Shown: positions 7,195-15,847 of the stretch, piece after piece | How positions within the stretch are numbered: the stretch's first letter is position 1 | Layout of the letters: every line of letters starts with the position of its first letter | Assembly (NCBI GenBank): GCA_023393115.1 | Contig: JAEWMS010000082.1 | Coordinates: 1 to 55,250, forward strand | From: Bacillota bacterium | Lineage (GTDB): Bacteria > Bacillota > Clostridia > Acetivibrionales > DSM-1351 | DNA: 55,250 bases | Direction of reading: 5' to 3' | Notes under the pieces: generated by a model | Databases searched by the model: none | Told to the model about the DNA's origin: nothing | The model's input: the letters and a program-made list of their open reading frames with translations, nothing else | Translations under genes and position numbers: made by a program

Positions 7195-9267
7195 ATGCAG
7201 AAAGGCGCAAAGCGTATTAAGTTAAGCAGGAAGGGGATTATAACACTTTCGTTAGCAGTTCTAGTTATTATTTCCGTAGTAATAGGATTTTTTGTTATAA
7301 CAAAAAACAAAGCTGCGAGTAGTACTTCAACTTCAGCCCAAAGACAGACACAGGTTGTACGTGGAAACATAGAAGTAGTTTTATCGGGTTCGGGAACGGT
7401 GACCTCTGCTAACACCTCTGATGTTATGTCAAATGTTCAGGGGAAAATTACAAAAGGTTATTTCAAAGAAGGTGATAAGGTAAAAGCCGGAGATTTACTA
7501 TTTGAGATAGATGATACTGATGCAAAGCTAAATATTCTAAAAATTGAGAATCAGATAAGCCAGGCTCAGTTAAGTATAACCAGTAATCAGAAGAGTTTTT
7601 CAAATCTTAGTATTACTGCACCCTTTAGCGGAAAGGTAACTAATATTAATGCAAAGGTTGGAGAAAGTGCAAGCAATAATATGACACTTTTCACAATAAC
7701 TGATACTTCAAAGCTTTCATTATCAGTTCCGTTCAGTATTACAGATATTCAGGATATAAGCATTGGACAGAAGGTGCAGGTAGCAATTCAGGAAATATAT
7801 GATACTGTTGAGGGGGTAGTGACAGGCATAGACGAGTATACATATACAGCTTCAAACGGAGGAACTGTCAGAAACATTGAGGTTACAGTTAATAATCCGG
7901 GAAGACTCACAGATACAAACACAGCAATGGTAGAAGTTACCACACCAAATGGAATCAAAAACAGCAGCGAAGTGTCAAAGTTTGAGTATTTGAACAAACA
8001 GGAGGTTAAGGCAGTCACGAACGGCACATTTGCAGAAATTAACATAAAGGAAAACCAATATGTAAATAAGGGTGATGTATTAATTAAGATAGAAAATGAT
8101 GATCTGCAGATAACCGCTCAGACAAATGATCTTAAGGTTCAGGATCTCAGTAACCAGTTGGAAGCAGCTAAAAAGCAGCTTGAAAACTATAAAATTTATT
8201 CAACCATCAGCGGAACTGTTACCGGTGATACAGCTGTGGCAGGTGACAGTGTTAAATCTGGAGATATTCTTATCAGTATAAGAGACTTTGAACAGATGCA
8301 GTTTACAATTTCAGTAGATGAACTGGATATTTCAAAGGTAAAGGTAGGACAGGAGGTTTCAATAACAATCGATGCTCTTGAAGAGACAACCACCAGACCT
8401 CTTAGTGGTGAAGTAATATATAAAGCAATGGAAGGTGCATCAACCAATGGTGTTGCTACATATGACGTTAAAATAAAGATTAACGAAACCGAAAATCTTT
8501 TGGCTGGGATGAATGCCAATGCCAGCATAATTCTGAGCCAGGCCAATGATGTACTTATGCTACCCTTGGAAGCAGTAACAAAAATGGGAGATAGGGCATT
8601 TGTTCGAGTGATAGGCTCAGAAGATTCAAATAGCACTCAGTCTGGAAGCAGAAGAGCTCTAGGAAACTGGGGAGAGAATAAGCCCGACGGAAACGCACCT
8701 GCAGGTGCTCTGGACAAACAAGAAGCTCCGGTTCCTCAAGGTAAAAGTGCAGGTGGGGATAAGGTAGTCGATCAGGATAAGGCAGGCAGCCAGGATAAGA
8801 CAGGCAGCCAGGATAAAGTGGGCAACCAGGAGAAGACAGGCAGCCAGGATAGAGTAAGCAGTCAGAATAAGAATAATCAGAACAATCAGAAGAATCAAAA
8901 AACTCAAAACAACCAAAACAACCAGAAGAACAGTCAAGCAAGTTCCGGAAGGCAGATGTCAGCTGCTATGAGAGCCAATATTGAGTATTATGAAGGCACT
9001 GTAATGAAGGAAGTGGAACTTGGAGTCAATAATGACGAATACGTTGAAATCAAGAGTGGTTTGACCGAAGGAGAAATCGTGGTTCTTCCTCCACTTGTAG
9101 CCAATTCAACCTCCAGTACACCAAATACTCAAAACGGCTTTAGTATTGGCGGTCTTGGAGGTATGCCTGGAGGTGTCATGCCCGGAGGAGGTATGCCTGC
9201 AGGAGGACAGAACAATAGAACTTCAGGCAGCTCAAGCAGACAATCAGGTTCTCAGGGACAGAGATAA
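7195..9267 (+). CDS. MacA-like efflux adaptor with two adaptor-like halves
   Basis: 690 aa, about 1.5 times a usual HlyD/MacA adaptor. The N-terminal anchor is at about 15-35. Biotinyl-lipoyl-type half-motifs occur twice: about 75-105 with 138-172, and again about 271-305 with 338-366, the second set separated by a short coiled coil (about 310-330). A beta-barrel domain follows to about 465. Residues about 485-585 are a Q/N/K/D-rich low-complexity insert built partly of GSQDK repeats. The C-terminal tail is Gly/Met/Ser-rich. With the downstream ATPase and MacB-like permease it would form an ABC exporter for peptides or drugs; substrate unknown. GAGGTGG precedes the ATG. Confidence 0.88.
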   Translation: MQKGAKRIKLSRKGIITLSLAVLVIISVVIGFFVITKNKAASSTSTSAQRQTQVVRGNIEVVLSGSGTVTSANTSDVMSNVQGKITKGYFKEGDKVKAGDLLFEIDDTDAKLNILKIENQISQAQLSITSNQKSFSNLSITAPFSGKVTNINAKVGESASNNMTLFTITDTSKLSLSVPFSITDIQDISIGQKVQVAIQEIYDTVEGVVTGIDEYTYTASNGGTVRNIEVTVNNPGRLTDTNTAMVEVTTPNGIKNSSEVSKFEYLNKQEVKAVTNGTFAEINIKENQYVNKGDVLIKIENDDLQITAQTNDLKVQDLSNQLEAAKKQLENYKIYSTISGTVTGDTAVAGDSVKSGDILISIRDFEQMQFTISVDELDISKVKVGQEVSITIDALEETTTRPLSGEVIYKAMEGASTNGVATYDVKIKINETENLLAGMNANASIILSQANDVLMLPLEAVTKMGDRAFVRVIGSEDSNSTQSGSRRALGNWGENKPDGNAPAGALDKQEAPVPQGKSAGGDKVVDQDKAGSQDKTGSQDKVGNQEKTGSQDRVSSQNKNNQNNQKNQKTQNNQNNQKNSQASSGRQMSAAMRANIEYYEGTVMKEVELGVNNDEYVEIKSGLTEGEIVVLPPLVANSTSSTPNTQNGFSIGGLGGMPGGVMPGGGMPAGGQNNRTSGSSSRQSGSQGQR
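8766..8853 (+). repeat. In-frame tandem repeat encoding GSQDK-type units
   Basis: About four degenerate 21-bp units (core CAGGATAAG and GGCAGCCAGG) encode a (D/E)K-x-GSQ pattern inside the adaptor gene. Flanking codons continue into an N/Q/K-rich run. This is probably an extracellular flexible linker that changes length by slippage. Confidence 0.7.
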
Positions 9268-9344
9268 GCTTGTAATCATGTAGCGAGCGAGTACAATCAT
9301 TTGATAATTGGTGTACGTAACTCGTCACTTATTCGGAGGTAGTA

Positions 9345-10022
9345 ATGATACAAATAGCAAATATGTGTAAGATCTATGAGATGGGTGAGAACTCAGTTTA
9401 CGCTCTTAACAATGTCTCTCTGCACATTGCCAAACATGAATTTGTAGCAATTGTGGGTCCGTCTGGTTCCGGCAAGTCAACACTGATGAATATGCTGGGC
9501 TGTCTGGATGTACCTACATCGGGAGAGTATTATCTGGACGGACATGAGGTAAGTAAGCTGAATGACAATCAGCTTGCTGATATTAGAAATAATAAGATTG
9601 GCTTTATTTTTCAGGGTTTTAATCTTTTAAAGAAGCTTACTGCCGTTGAGAATGTGGAAATGCCTCTTATATATCAGGGGGTTGGCCATAAGGAGAGGAT
9701 AAAAAGGAGTATTGAAGCACTTGAGATGGTAGGACTGGGGGAGAGAATCCACCATACCCCAAATGAGTTATCAGGTGGTCAGCAGCAAAGAGTTGCAATT
9801 GCCCGTGCACTTGTGAGTAAGCCTCCGCTTATTTTGGCAGATGAACCCACAGGTAATCTGGATACAAAATCGGGGGCAGATGTAATGAATATTCTGCATC
9901 AGTTGCACCATGATGGAAATACAATTGTACTCATTACCCACGATAATAATGTTGCAGCTCAGGCGGGAAGAACTATTAGAATACAGGATGGAATGATAAT
10001 TGAAGATAAGGAGGCGGTATAA
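9345..10022 (+). CDS. MacB/LolD-type ABC transporter ATP-binding protein
   Basis: 225 aa. Walker A GPSGSGKST (about 38-46), Q-loop IGFIFQGFNLL (about 85-95), signature LSGGQQQRVAIARAL (about 142-156), Walker B LILADEPTGNLD (about 164-175) and switch His in VLITHD are all intact. It energises the permease encoded directly downstream. GGAGG lies 5' of the ATG, and the stop codon abuts the permease start. Confidence 0.95.
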   Translation: MIQIANMCKIYEMGENSVYALNNVSLHIAKHEFVAIVGPSGSGKSTLMNMLGCLDVPTSGEYYLDGHEVSKLNDNQLADIRNNKIGFIFQGFNLLKKLTAVENVEMPLIYQGVGHKERIKRSIEALEMVGLGERIHHTPNELSGGQQQRVAIARALVSKPPLILADEPTGNLDTKSGADVMNILHQLHHDGNTIVLITHDNNVAAQAGRTIRIQDGMIIEDKEAV

Positions 10023-11201
10023 ATGGGCTTCTTTCAAGCCTTTAAGATGGCCTTGAAGAGCATCGCCAGCAACAAGGTACGCGCCTTCCTAACCATGCTG
10101 GGAGTCATTATCGGTGTTGGCTCAGTAATAACTGCAGTTGCCTTCGCACAGGGTAGTACGAAAAGTATAACAGACTCCATTGAAGGACTGGGAAGTAATA
10201 TTATTACCATAAATATAATGGGAAGAGGAAGTAACAGAAATATTACTTACAATGAGCTGAAAACCTTTTCTGACGAAAACAGTAGTGAAATCAGCATGAT
10301 TGCTCCCATTATAAATGGAAGTATGACTCTAAAGGCAGGGACAAAGAGCAGAAGTACTACAGTTATTGGAACAAATGAGGATTATGAATATATAAAAAGC
10401 AGACATGTTCAGTCAGGCCGCTTTATTCTGTCCTTTGATAATGATTACAAGCTGAAGACAGCTGTAATAGGCAGTGCTGTGGCAAATGATCTGTTTGAAG
10501 GGCAGAATCCCATTGGACAACAGATTAAGATAAACGGTCAGATTTTCAAGGTGGTAGGACTGCTTCAAGAAATTGACGGAGGACAGGATTCTTCAGACGA
10601 CGACCAGGTAATTATTCCTGTAACGGTTGCACAGCGATTAAGTAGAAATTCAAGGATATCCAACTTTACTGTTCAGGCAGCCGACGCTTCTACCGTTGAT
10701 CCGGCAATGACTAAACTAACAGCGTATTTAACAGAAAAATTCGGCAGTTCGAATGCCTTTTCAGTCAGAAATCAGGCACAGATGCTGTCAACGCTTAATT
10801 CGATTACTGATACACTTATGATTGTTCTTGGCGGAATTGCAGCAATTTCATTAATAGTTGGTGGTATAGGAATAATGAATATTATGCTGGTTTCTGTTAC
10901 AGAGAGAACAAGAGAAATTGGTATAAGGAAAGCAATTGGCGCAAAACGCAAAAACATAATGATACAGTTTCTGATAGAAGCTATAATGATTACCGGTATC
11001 GGAGGTGTGTTAGGAATATTAATCGGTTTGTTCTGTATCAGGTTCATAATAGGCGGTTTCAATATAACTACACCGGTATACTCGCCATTCTGGATGATGC
11101 TGTCTTTTGGAATATCTCTGGGGGTAGGAATCATATTTGGATTATTCCCGGCGTATAAGGCGGCTCGATTAAATCCAATAGAGGCATTAAGGTTTGAATA
11201 A
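10023..11201 (+). CDS. MacB-type ABC transporter permease
   Basis: 392 aa with the MacB/FtsX arrangement: one N-terminal membrane helix (about 20-42), an extracellular MacB_PCD domain (about 45-245), then three C-terminal helices (about 262-285, 318-340, 352-375). The TERTREIGIRKAIGAK motif near 292-307, the cytoplasmic coupling segment, is conserved. The start codon follows the ATPase stop without a gap, so the two are co-translated. Acts with the adaptor at 7195. Confidence 0.94.
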   Translation: MGFFQAFKMALKSIASNKVRAFLTMLGVIIGVGSVITAVAFAQGSTKSITDSIEGLGSNIITINIMGRGSNRNITYNELKTFSDENSSEISMIAPIINGSMTLKAGTKSRSTTVIGTNEDYEYIKSRHVQSGRFILSFDNDYKLKTAVIGSAVANDLFEGQNPIGQQIKINGQIFKVVGLLQEIDGGQDSSDDDQVIIPVTVAQRLSRNSRISNFTVQAADASTVDPAMTKLTAYLTEKFGSSNAFSVRNQAQMLSTLNSITDTLMIVLGGIAAISLIVGGIGIMNIMLVSVTERTREIGIRKAIGAKRKNIMIQFLIEAIMITGIGGVLGILIGLFCIRFIIGGFNITTPVYSPFWMMLSFGISLGVGIIFGLFPAYKAARLNPIEALRFE

Positions 11202-11278
11202 AGCATGGTCTTAAGCCAGCAACGGACTTTATCACAAGTTAAAACATTTTATTACTATATTACTATTAACTATTTGAA

Positions 11279-11295
11279 TACGCGCTATGCGCGTA
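11279..11295 (+). promoter_or_regulatory. Perfect inverted repeat upstream of the SLH gene ribosome binding site
   Basis: TACGCGC-TAT-GCGCGTA has 7-bp perfect arms and is followed directly by GATGGGAGG. It is nearly the same block as the one before mgsA (5188-5202). It could fold in mRNA just before the Shine-Dalgarno. Confidence 0.5.
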
Positions 11296-11308
11296 GATGG
11301 GAGGTAAA

Positions 11309-13285
11309 ATGCATAAAATTAAGAGAATGCTTGTAAAAATAATTACCCTTACATTAATATCGGTACTTGTTTTTTCTTCAACGTTTACATATGCTGCAGT
11401 AACAAAAAGCAACACAGATTATGAGCATACAGTGGAAAAGCTTAAATCGTGGGGAGTTATTGATGATACTGATTTAAATTCAAGTAATAAAATGACAAGG
11501 GAGCTTTTCGCAAAAATCATGGTTAATTCTACAGGTAATTATGAAATGGCTCAATCACTGGAGGGTTCATCTACCTTTTCAGATGTCTCTGCCAAGTCAA
11601 GCTACTGTGGTTACATAAATGCATCAGTAAAGCTAGGCTACTTATCTGCCTATTCAGATGGTAATTTCAAACCACAAGAAACAATTACCTTTGCACAGTT
11701 TTGTACTGCGGCAATTAAGGCTTTAGGTTATACCAGTGAAGATGTGGTAGGAGCCTGGCCTGCAGGCTTTATCAATAAAGCAAAAAGCCTTGGAATAACT
11801 ACAGGCTACAGCCTTGCAAGCAATAGTGCCTTGAATGTTGAAACAACAATAGTAATGGTTCAGAGAATGTTAAATACCAATATCAATAAAGCACTTTATG
11901 AGGGTAATAATGATATTACTTTGCTAGAATTGTCAGGGATAATGGAGGATAAGAGTAACTGGGTATATGGTAAGCCCGAGGTTGCCCAGAGCTTTAATCC
12001 TGATACTAAACGCTTGGGGAATATACAATTTAAAGACGGCATTCCAGTTTTAAGAGATACCTACAATAATACAGCTTCTCCTGCAACAAAAGAGATCGGT
12101 GAGGTAATTGCTTTAAAAGATATAAAGGATAAGGATGTAGTTTATGAAGTCTATAATAAGCTAAATGTTCTAATTTATTATCTTGTAGTTGATAACAAGG
12201 TTGAAGGTGAGATAACAAGTATACTTCCCAGCAAATATTCCCCAAAAACTCTTCAAATAAATAATGTGGACTATGAATTTGATCAAAATGCCAATTTGAA
12301 TAAATTTAATTCATCCTTAAACTCTTTCAATACCGGAGACGGTATAACAGCAATTCTGGGATATGACGGGAAGGTTGTTGATGCCTATCTTCAAGCGGAT
12401 GAAAATAACGAGGATTATGCTTTTGTTCTTAAATACTCTACTATGGTGTCCAAGGATGCGGCTGATTATAATAAGCAATATTACACGGTAGAATTGCTCC
12501 ATGTGGACGGTTCACAGAAAACATACAAGGTAAACAGTGACCCGCGCGCATATAACTGGAAGCTTGTACAATATTCATTAATCGATGATGATACGGTTGC
12601 TTTACTAAATATGCAATATAATATTAGTTCAAGTTTTAATGTTGATACAAGTAACGGAAAAATTGGAGAATATTGTGTTACTGATAACGTAAAAATCTTT
12701 AATTACACTGATTATACAGTTAAACTGGTAAGATGGAGTGATATACCCAACGGTAGATTAATATCAGGAAAAATAAAGTATCTAGGGCACACAGGCGACT
12801 TTAATGATGTAAATGTAATATGTGCATATGACATATTTAATGAACAGAATAAAGATATGGTGGTGAAAAGTATAGAAAAGCCCGTTGGTACAAACGGATC
12901 ATACAAATACGAATTAGTAGCCGGTACAAGTTCCTATACTTACACAACAAAGGAAGCAATTCCAAATGCCGAAGTTGGAACAGTTTTCAGCATGAAAATG
13001 AATAATGGTGTTATCGTTGATTATAATTATCAATCAAATCCGGTGACCAGTTGGTGGTATGTTCAGGCCGTGGATTCTAAACGGATTAAAATCAATAATG
13101 TTGTTTACTTTTTCAGCGGTAATGTTTCGGTTTATTTTAAAGACCATTCAGGCAAATTAGATGCACAACCGGTATCAAACATCCGTGTTGGTCCAAATCA
13201 GGGATACGAAAGTATAAATATATACACTGATCGGCCTCTTGATAACGATGGAAAAGTAACAATGCTGGTATTCAATTTGAAATAG
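11309..13285 (+). CDS. S-layer homology (SLH) domain secreted protein
   Basis: 658 aa from the ATG at 11309, chosen because GGGAGG at 11299-11304 is correctly spaced for it; an upstream in-frame ATG at 11297 overlaps that site. A signal peptide (residues 1 to about 30, basic then hydrophobic, ending near TYAA) is followed by two SLH-type modules (about 30-75 and 85-135: FSDVSAKSSYCGYINASVKL, then a LGYLSAYSDGNFKPQETIT-type motif). The rest is a beta-rich extracellular region of unknown fold. SLH modules anchor proteins to pyruvylated secondary wall polymers. A terminator follows. Confidence 0.88.
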   Translation: MHKIKRMLVKIITLTLISVLVFSSTFTYAAVTKSNTDYEHTVEKLKSWGVIDDTDLNSSNKMTRELFAKIMVNSTGNYEMAQSLEGSSTFSDVSAKSSYCGYINASVKLGYLSAYSDGNFKPQETITFAQFCTAAIKALGYTSEDVVGAWPAGFINKAKSLGITTGYSLASNSALNVETTIVMVQRMLNTNINKALYEGNNDITLLELSGIMEDKSNWVYGKPEVAQSFNPDTKRLGNIQFKDGIPVLRDTYNNTASPATKEIGEVIALKDIKDKDVVYEVYNKLNVLIYYLVVDNKVEGEITSILPSKYSPKTLQINNVDYEFDQNANLNKFNSSLNSFNTGDGITAILGYDGKVVDAYLQADENNEDYAFVLKYSTMVSKDAADYNKQYYTVELLHVDGSQKTYKVNSDPRAYNWKLVQYSLIDDDTVALLNMQYNISSSFNVDTSNGKIGEYCVTDNVKIFNYTDYTVKLVRWSDIPNGRLISGKIKYLGHTGDFNDVNVICAYDIFNEQNKDMVVKSIEKPVGTNGSYKYELVAGTSSYTYTTKEAIPNAEVGTVFSMKMNNGVIVDYNYQSNPVTSWWYVQAVDSKRIKINNVVYFFSGNVSVYFKDHSGKLDAQPVSNIRVGPNQGYESINIYTDRPLDNDGKVTMLVFNLK

Positions 13286-13331
13286 TGTATTTTAATTAAC
13301 TTTGTAATGCTTTTTATTAATAGATGCAGAT

Positions 13332-13367
13332 AAAAAATAAAAACGGTAATCACCGTTTTTATTTTTT
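13332..13367. terminator. Strong terminator after the SLH gene
   Basis: AAAAAATAAAAACGGT pairs with ACCGTTTTTATTTTTT across an AATC loop. The A/T tracts make it potentially bidirectional. Confidence 0.92.
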
Positions 13368-13460
13368 ATGAAAATTTGTATAAATTTAGTTATTTTACTA
13401 ATAATATGATTAAAATCAACTAAACATTTTTTATATTTGAAGGAGGAATATTGTAACGAA

Positions 13461-13745
13461 ATGAAAAGATTATTTGCGCTATTAATAGCAGTTGCCTTGG
13501 TTTTAAGCTTAGGTGCATGTGCAAAAAATGAGACCCCAGGTACCGGCACAGCCACGGTAACGGCAGCACCAACTACTACTCCGACTACTCCATCTCCTAC
13601 ACCAGGAATAACTACTCCGGCTCCAGGGACTGCTACAGTAACACCTGGCCTTGCCACCCCGACACCTGGAGCAGCGACACCAACACCGGGAGCAGCAACA
13701 TCTACAGCAACAGCTACTGCAACAGCCACTGCAACATCGAAATAG
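13461..13745 (+). CDS. Small Thr/Pro-rich lipoprotein
   Basis: 94 aa from the ATG at 13461 (MKRLFALLIAVALVLSLGAC), a lipoprotein signal with lipobox LGAC and Cys20. An AGGAGG at 13441 is somewhat distant from this ATG (about 14 nt); a TTG at 13437 would add eight residues but overlaps that site. The mature part is almost wholly low complexity: TPTPG-type repeats, then an alternating Thr-Ala tail. It resembles a cell-wall-spanning or glycosylation-prone spacer without a folded domain. Function unknown. Confidence 0.7.
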   Translation: MKRLFALLIAVALVLSLGACAKNETPGTGTATVTAAPTTTPTTPSPTPGITTPAPGTATVTPGLATPTPGAATPTPGAATSTATATATATATSK

Positions 13746-13793
13746 ACTGGTGGATATAATTCCCAATAAAAATGTATGTAACAAACTTAGCAA

Positions 13794-13829
13794 ATATGGA
13801 ATCCGTGATTTAGTTCATGGGTTCCATAT
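13794..13829 (+). terminator. Hairpin downstream of the lipoprotein gene
   Basis: ATATGGAATCC pairs with GGGTTCCATAT. There is no T-run behind it, so it is a weak terminator candidate. The rest of 13746-13934 shows nothing recognisable. Confidence 0.35.
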
Positions 13830-13934
13830 CTTATATATGGCTTTAATAAATATGGACATTGCTAAATAATCTGAATTATTATACAATATATCTGTCATAA
13901 ATATTAATTGGCTGATAGTTGTGACGAAAAAATT

Positions 13935-14036
13935 GGCAGAGTAGAATTTTGCGCGTTAAGTGCTAAAGGGACGGGAAGTTGCCTTTTAGACGAAAAACAC
14001 GAGGTGTTTGCGGTGCAAATTTCGCATTCCGCTGCC
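13935..14036 (+). promoter_or_regulatory. Tetrahydrofolate (THF) riboswitch
   Basis: The core matches the THF aptamer as known from Firmicutes folate genes: GGCAGAGTAGA at the 5' side, GCGCGTTAAGTGC, then a variable hairpin with GGGA and GACGAA, then ACACGAGGTGT and GCGGTGCAAA...CGCATTCCGCTGCC closing P1 (13935-13939 with 14032-14036). The next gene is the folate transporter folT, the expected target. A hairpin at 14034-14064 re-uses the 3' strand of P1, so aptamer and hairpin are mutually exclusive. Confidence 0.93.
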
Positions 14037-14064
14037 ACAAAAAGAGATACCTCTTTTATGTGGC
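14034..14064 (+). terminator. Expression-platform hairpin of the THF riboswitch
   Basis: GCCACA...AAAGAG pairs with CTCTTT...TGTGGC, followed by TTT. It overlaps the aptamer P1 by three bases. A second hairpin CACAGTGT/ACACTGTG (14069-14090) and a T6 run at about 14122 follow; which of these stops transcription is uncertain. Confidence 0.55.
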
Positions 14065-14208
14065 TTTCCACAGTGTTTTATTACACTGTGATCCCTAATG
14101 GGAAACACTTGAATGAGGCATTTTTTATTTGAGCATATTTATACAAACTACGTTAGTAAGCATTATGTTCAAAATTAAATGTACTCACAATAAAAGGAGG
14201 TAGTGTCC

Positions 14209-14733
14209 ATGAAACACAACAAAATCAGAAACATTCTGTTGTTAGGGCTTTTTGTTGCCCTTGAAGTTATCTTGACAAGGTTTTTTTCTGTCGAAAATCA
14301 ATTTGTGAGAATTACATTTGCATTTATTCCAGTAGCCCTTTCGGGGATTCTATTCGGTCCTGTTATGGCTGGAATAGCAGCAGCTGCTGCTGATGTTCTA
14401 GGTATGCTTATTTTCCCAAAGGGTGCCTACTTCCCGGGCTTCACTTTAACTGCATTCTTATCGGGTTTTCTATACGGGGTTTTCCTTTATAAAAAGGAAA
14501 TAACTCTTTTAAGAACATTTTTTGCAGTATTAACCGTAATAGTAATATGCAGCCTGACACTTAATACAATTTGGTTGGTTATTCTGTACAATAAAGGGGC
14601 CATTGCCATATTAACAGCCAGATTGATTAAGGATGCTATTTTTATACCTATTCAAACTGTGACTATCTATTTTGTTTGGAAATTCGTTGGTAATTTACTC
14701 ACTAAAACTTTTAATTTAGGCACTTTGGAATAA
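14209..14733 (+). CDS. folT: Folate ECF transporter substrate-binding S component
   Basis: 174 aa from the ATG at 14209 (AGGAGG at 14195-14200). Five to six hydrophobic helices and the FolT-like pattern ALEVILTRFFS near 22-32, VRITFAFIPVALSGILFGP near 37-55 and FPGFTLTAFLSG near 83-94. S components bind the vitamin and dock to a shared EcfAA'T module, encoded elsewhere. Assignment to folate is supported independently by the THF riboswitch in the leader. Single-gene unit. Confidence 0.93.
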   Translation: MKHNKIRNILLLGLFVALEVILTRFFSVENQFVRITFAFIPVALSGILFGPVMAGIAAAAADVLGMLIFPKGAYFPGFTLTAFLSGFLYGVFLYKKEITLLRTFFAVLTVIVICSLTLNTIWLVILYNKGAIAILTARLIKDAIFIPIQTVTIYFVWKFVGNLLTKTFNLGTLE

Positions 14734-14818
14734 TCAATACTAATGCCCTTATTAATAAGACTTTTTATGAATTCATACGTATTTAGTATATATAATAATA
14801 TTAATGGGAGTGAAAACA

Positions 14819-15754
14819 TTGAATAAGAGAGTATTTTCGTTTATATCTTTGTCCCTCGTGTTCATAATGTTCCTTGTTTCTGCGGGGTGCGGAGTTAGGA
14901 TCAATGGAAAAGAGTATGAATTCTATAAATCAAGCCAAAGTGATAAAAAAAATAATATTTTCATTGGTATCGGTGAGGCATCAACCCACAATCAGTCAAT
15001 CACCCAGGACAAAATCAAGGGTGAAGAGTTTAAGGTATCTACAAGCGCGGGTAATGTAGAGATTACGAAATCTATTAGCAGCGGAATTGAGTTGGAGGCA
15101 GAACTAGTAGTAAGAGGCGCTTCGGCTGAGACCAAGAATACAATTCATGAAAATATGATTGTTGCACTGGAGCAAAAGGGAGATAATGTCGAAGTAGTGA
15201 TTAAGACAAAAGACGGTAAGGATTTCTGGAAATGGCACAGGGAAAATTATAAAGCATACCAAATAACTGTAAATTACAATATTAGTCTTCCCGATAATTT
15301 TAAGGATTTAGACATAAGTACAGGTGCGGGAAATATTATTGTTGAAGGTGTATCGGATAAGGTGAATGCAAGTACGGGTGCAGGCAATATTGATTTTAAC
15401 GATATGAAAGCTGAATTTTCAGCAAGTACCGGAGCCGGAAATATAACAATTGAAGATTCCTCTTCTCTGGGAAAAAGTAAACTTAGTACCGGCGCGGGTA
15501 ACATATATTTTAACGGCTCGGTAAAAGAAATGGACGGCTTCAAAGCTTCTACCGGAATGGGAAATCTTGATTTTCTTGTATCTGCCGATTCAAAGATGAC
15601 ACTGGACGTAGATACCGGACTTGGAAATCTTAGCGGAAGCTTTATTAAAACAGATAGCGATAATAAAACACACTTCGAAGGTGATGTTAACGGTGGTGGA
15701 CCTTCCGTCGAGTTAAGTACCGGAGTTGGAAATGTTAATGTTGATGAAGATTAA
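14819..15754 (+). CDS. Lipoprotein with STGAGN beta-helix repeats (DUF4097-like)
   Basis: 311 aa. TTG at 14819 is preferred because GGGAG at 14806-14810 is correctly spaced; the in-frame ATG at 14804 overlaps that site. Lipoprotein signal with lipobox VSAGC near residue 25. The second half repeats STGAGNI-type units about eight times (from about residue 165 to the end, for example ASTGAGNIDF, LSTGAGNIYF, LSTGVGNVNV), each flanked by hydrophobic beta strands, as in putative-adhesin DUF4097 beta-helices. Probably an outward-facing membrane-anchored sensor or adhesin; function unproven. Confidence 0.75.
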   Translation: MNKRVFSFISLSLVFIMFLVSAGCGVRINGKEYEFYKSSQSDKKNNIFIGIGEASTHNQSITQDKIKGEEFKVSTSAGNVEITKSISSGIELEAELVVRGASAETKNTIHENMIVALEQKGDNVEVVIKTKDGKDFWKWHRENYKAYQITVNYNISLPDNFKDLDISTGAGNIIVEGVSDKVNASTGAGNIDFNDMKAEFSASTGAGNITIEDSSSLGKSKLSTGAGNIYFNGSVKEMDGFKASTGMGNLDFLVSADSKMTLDVDTGLGNLSGSFIKTDSDNKTHFEGDVNGGGPSVELSTGVGNVNVDED

Positions 15755-15788
15755 CTCTATTTGGATATTTTAAAGTAGTATTACAAAA

Positions 15789-15818
15789 GGGATGTAAGTA
15801 AAATTAGGCTTACATCCC
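15789..15818. terminator. Bidirectional terminator between convergent genes
   Basis: GGGATGTAAG pairs perfectly with CTTACATCCC (10 bp). It lies between the lipoprotein gene and the convergent gene on the minus strand; T-rich flanks are modest. Confidence 0.75.
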
Positions 15819-15847
15819 TTAATATTGCAAATAGTGAAGTTTAGTAT

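Noticed and set aside
8766..8853. CRISPR-like short repeats
   Set aside because: Units are in-frame, 21 bp, without spacers, and lie inside a coding gene; no cas genes are present.
8555..8941. Cys/Leu/Tyr-rich minus-strand frames opposite the adaptor gene
   Set aside because: They arise from the antisense of the repetitive Q/N/K linker and have no RBS.
13509..13793. Cys/Arg-rich and poly-Val/Gly minus-strand frames opposite the lipoprotein
   Set aside because: Antisense of Thr/Pro/Ala low-complexity coding sequence.
13908..14132. 74-aa open frame upstream of folT
   Set aside because: It runs across the THF riboswitch; the RNA structure explains the sequence and there is no RBS.
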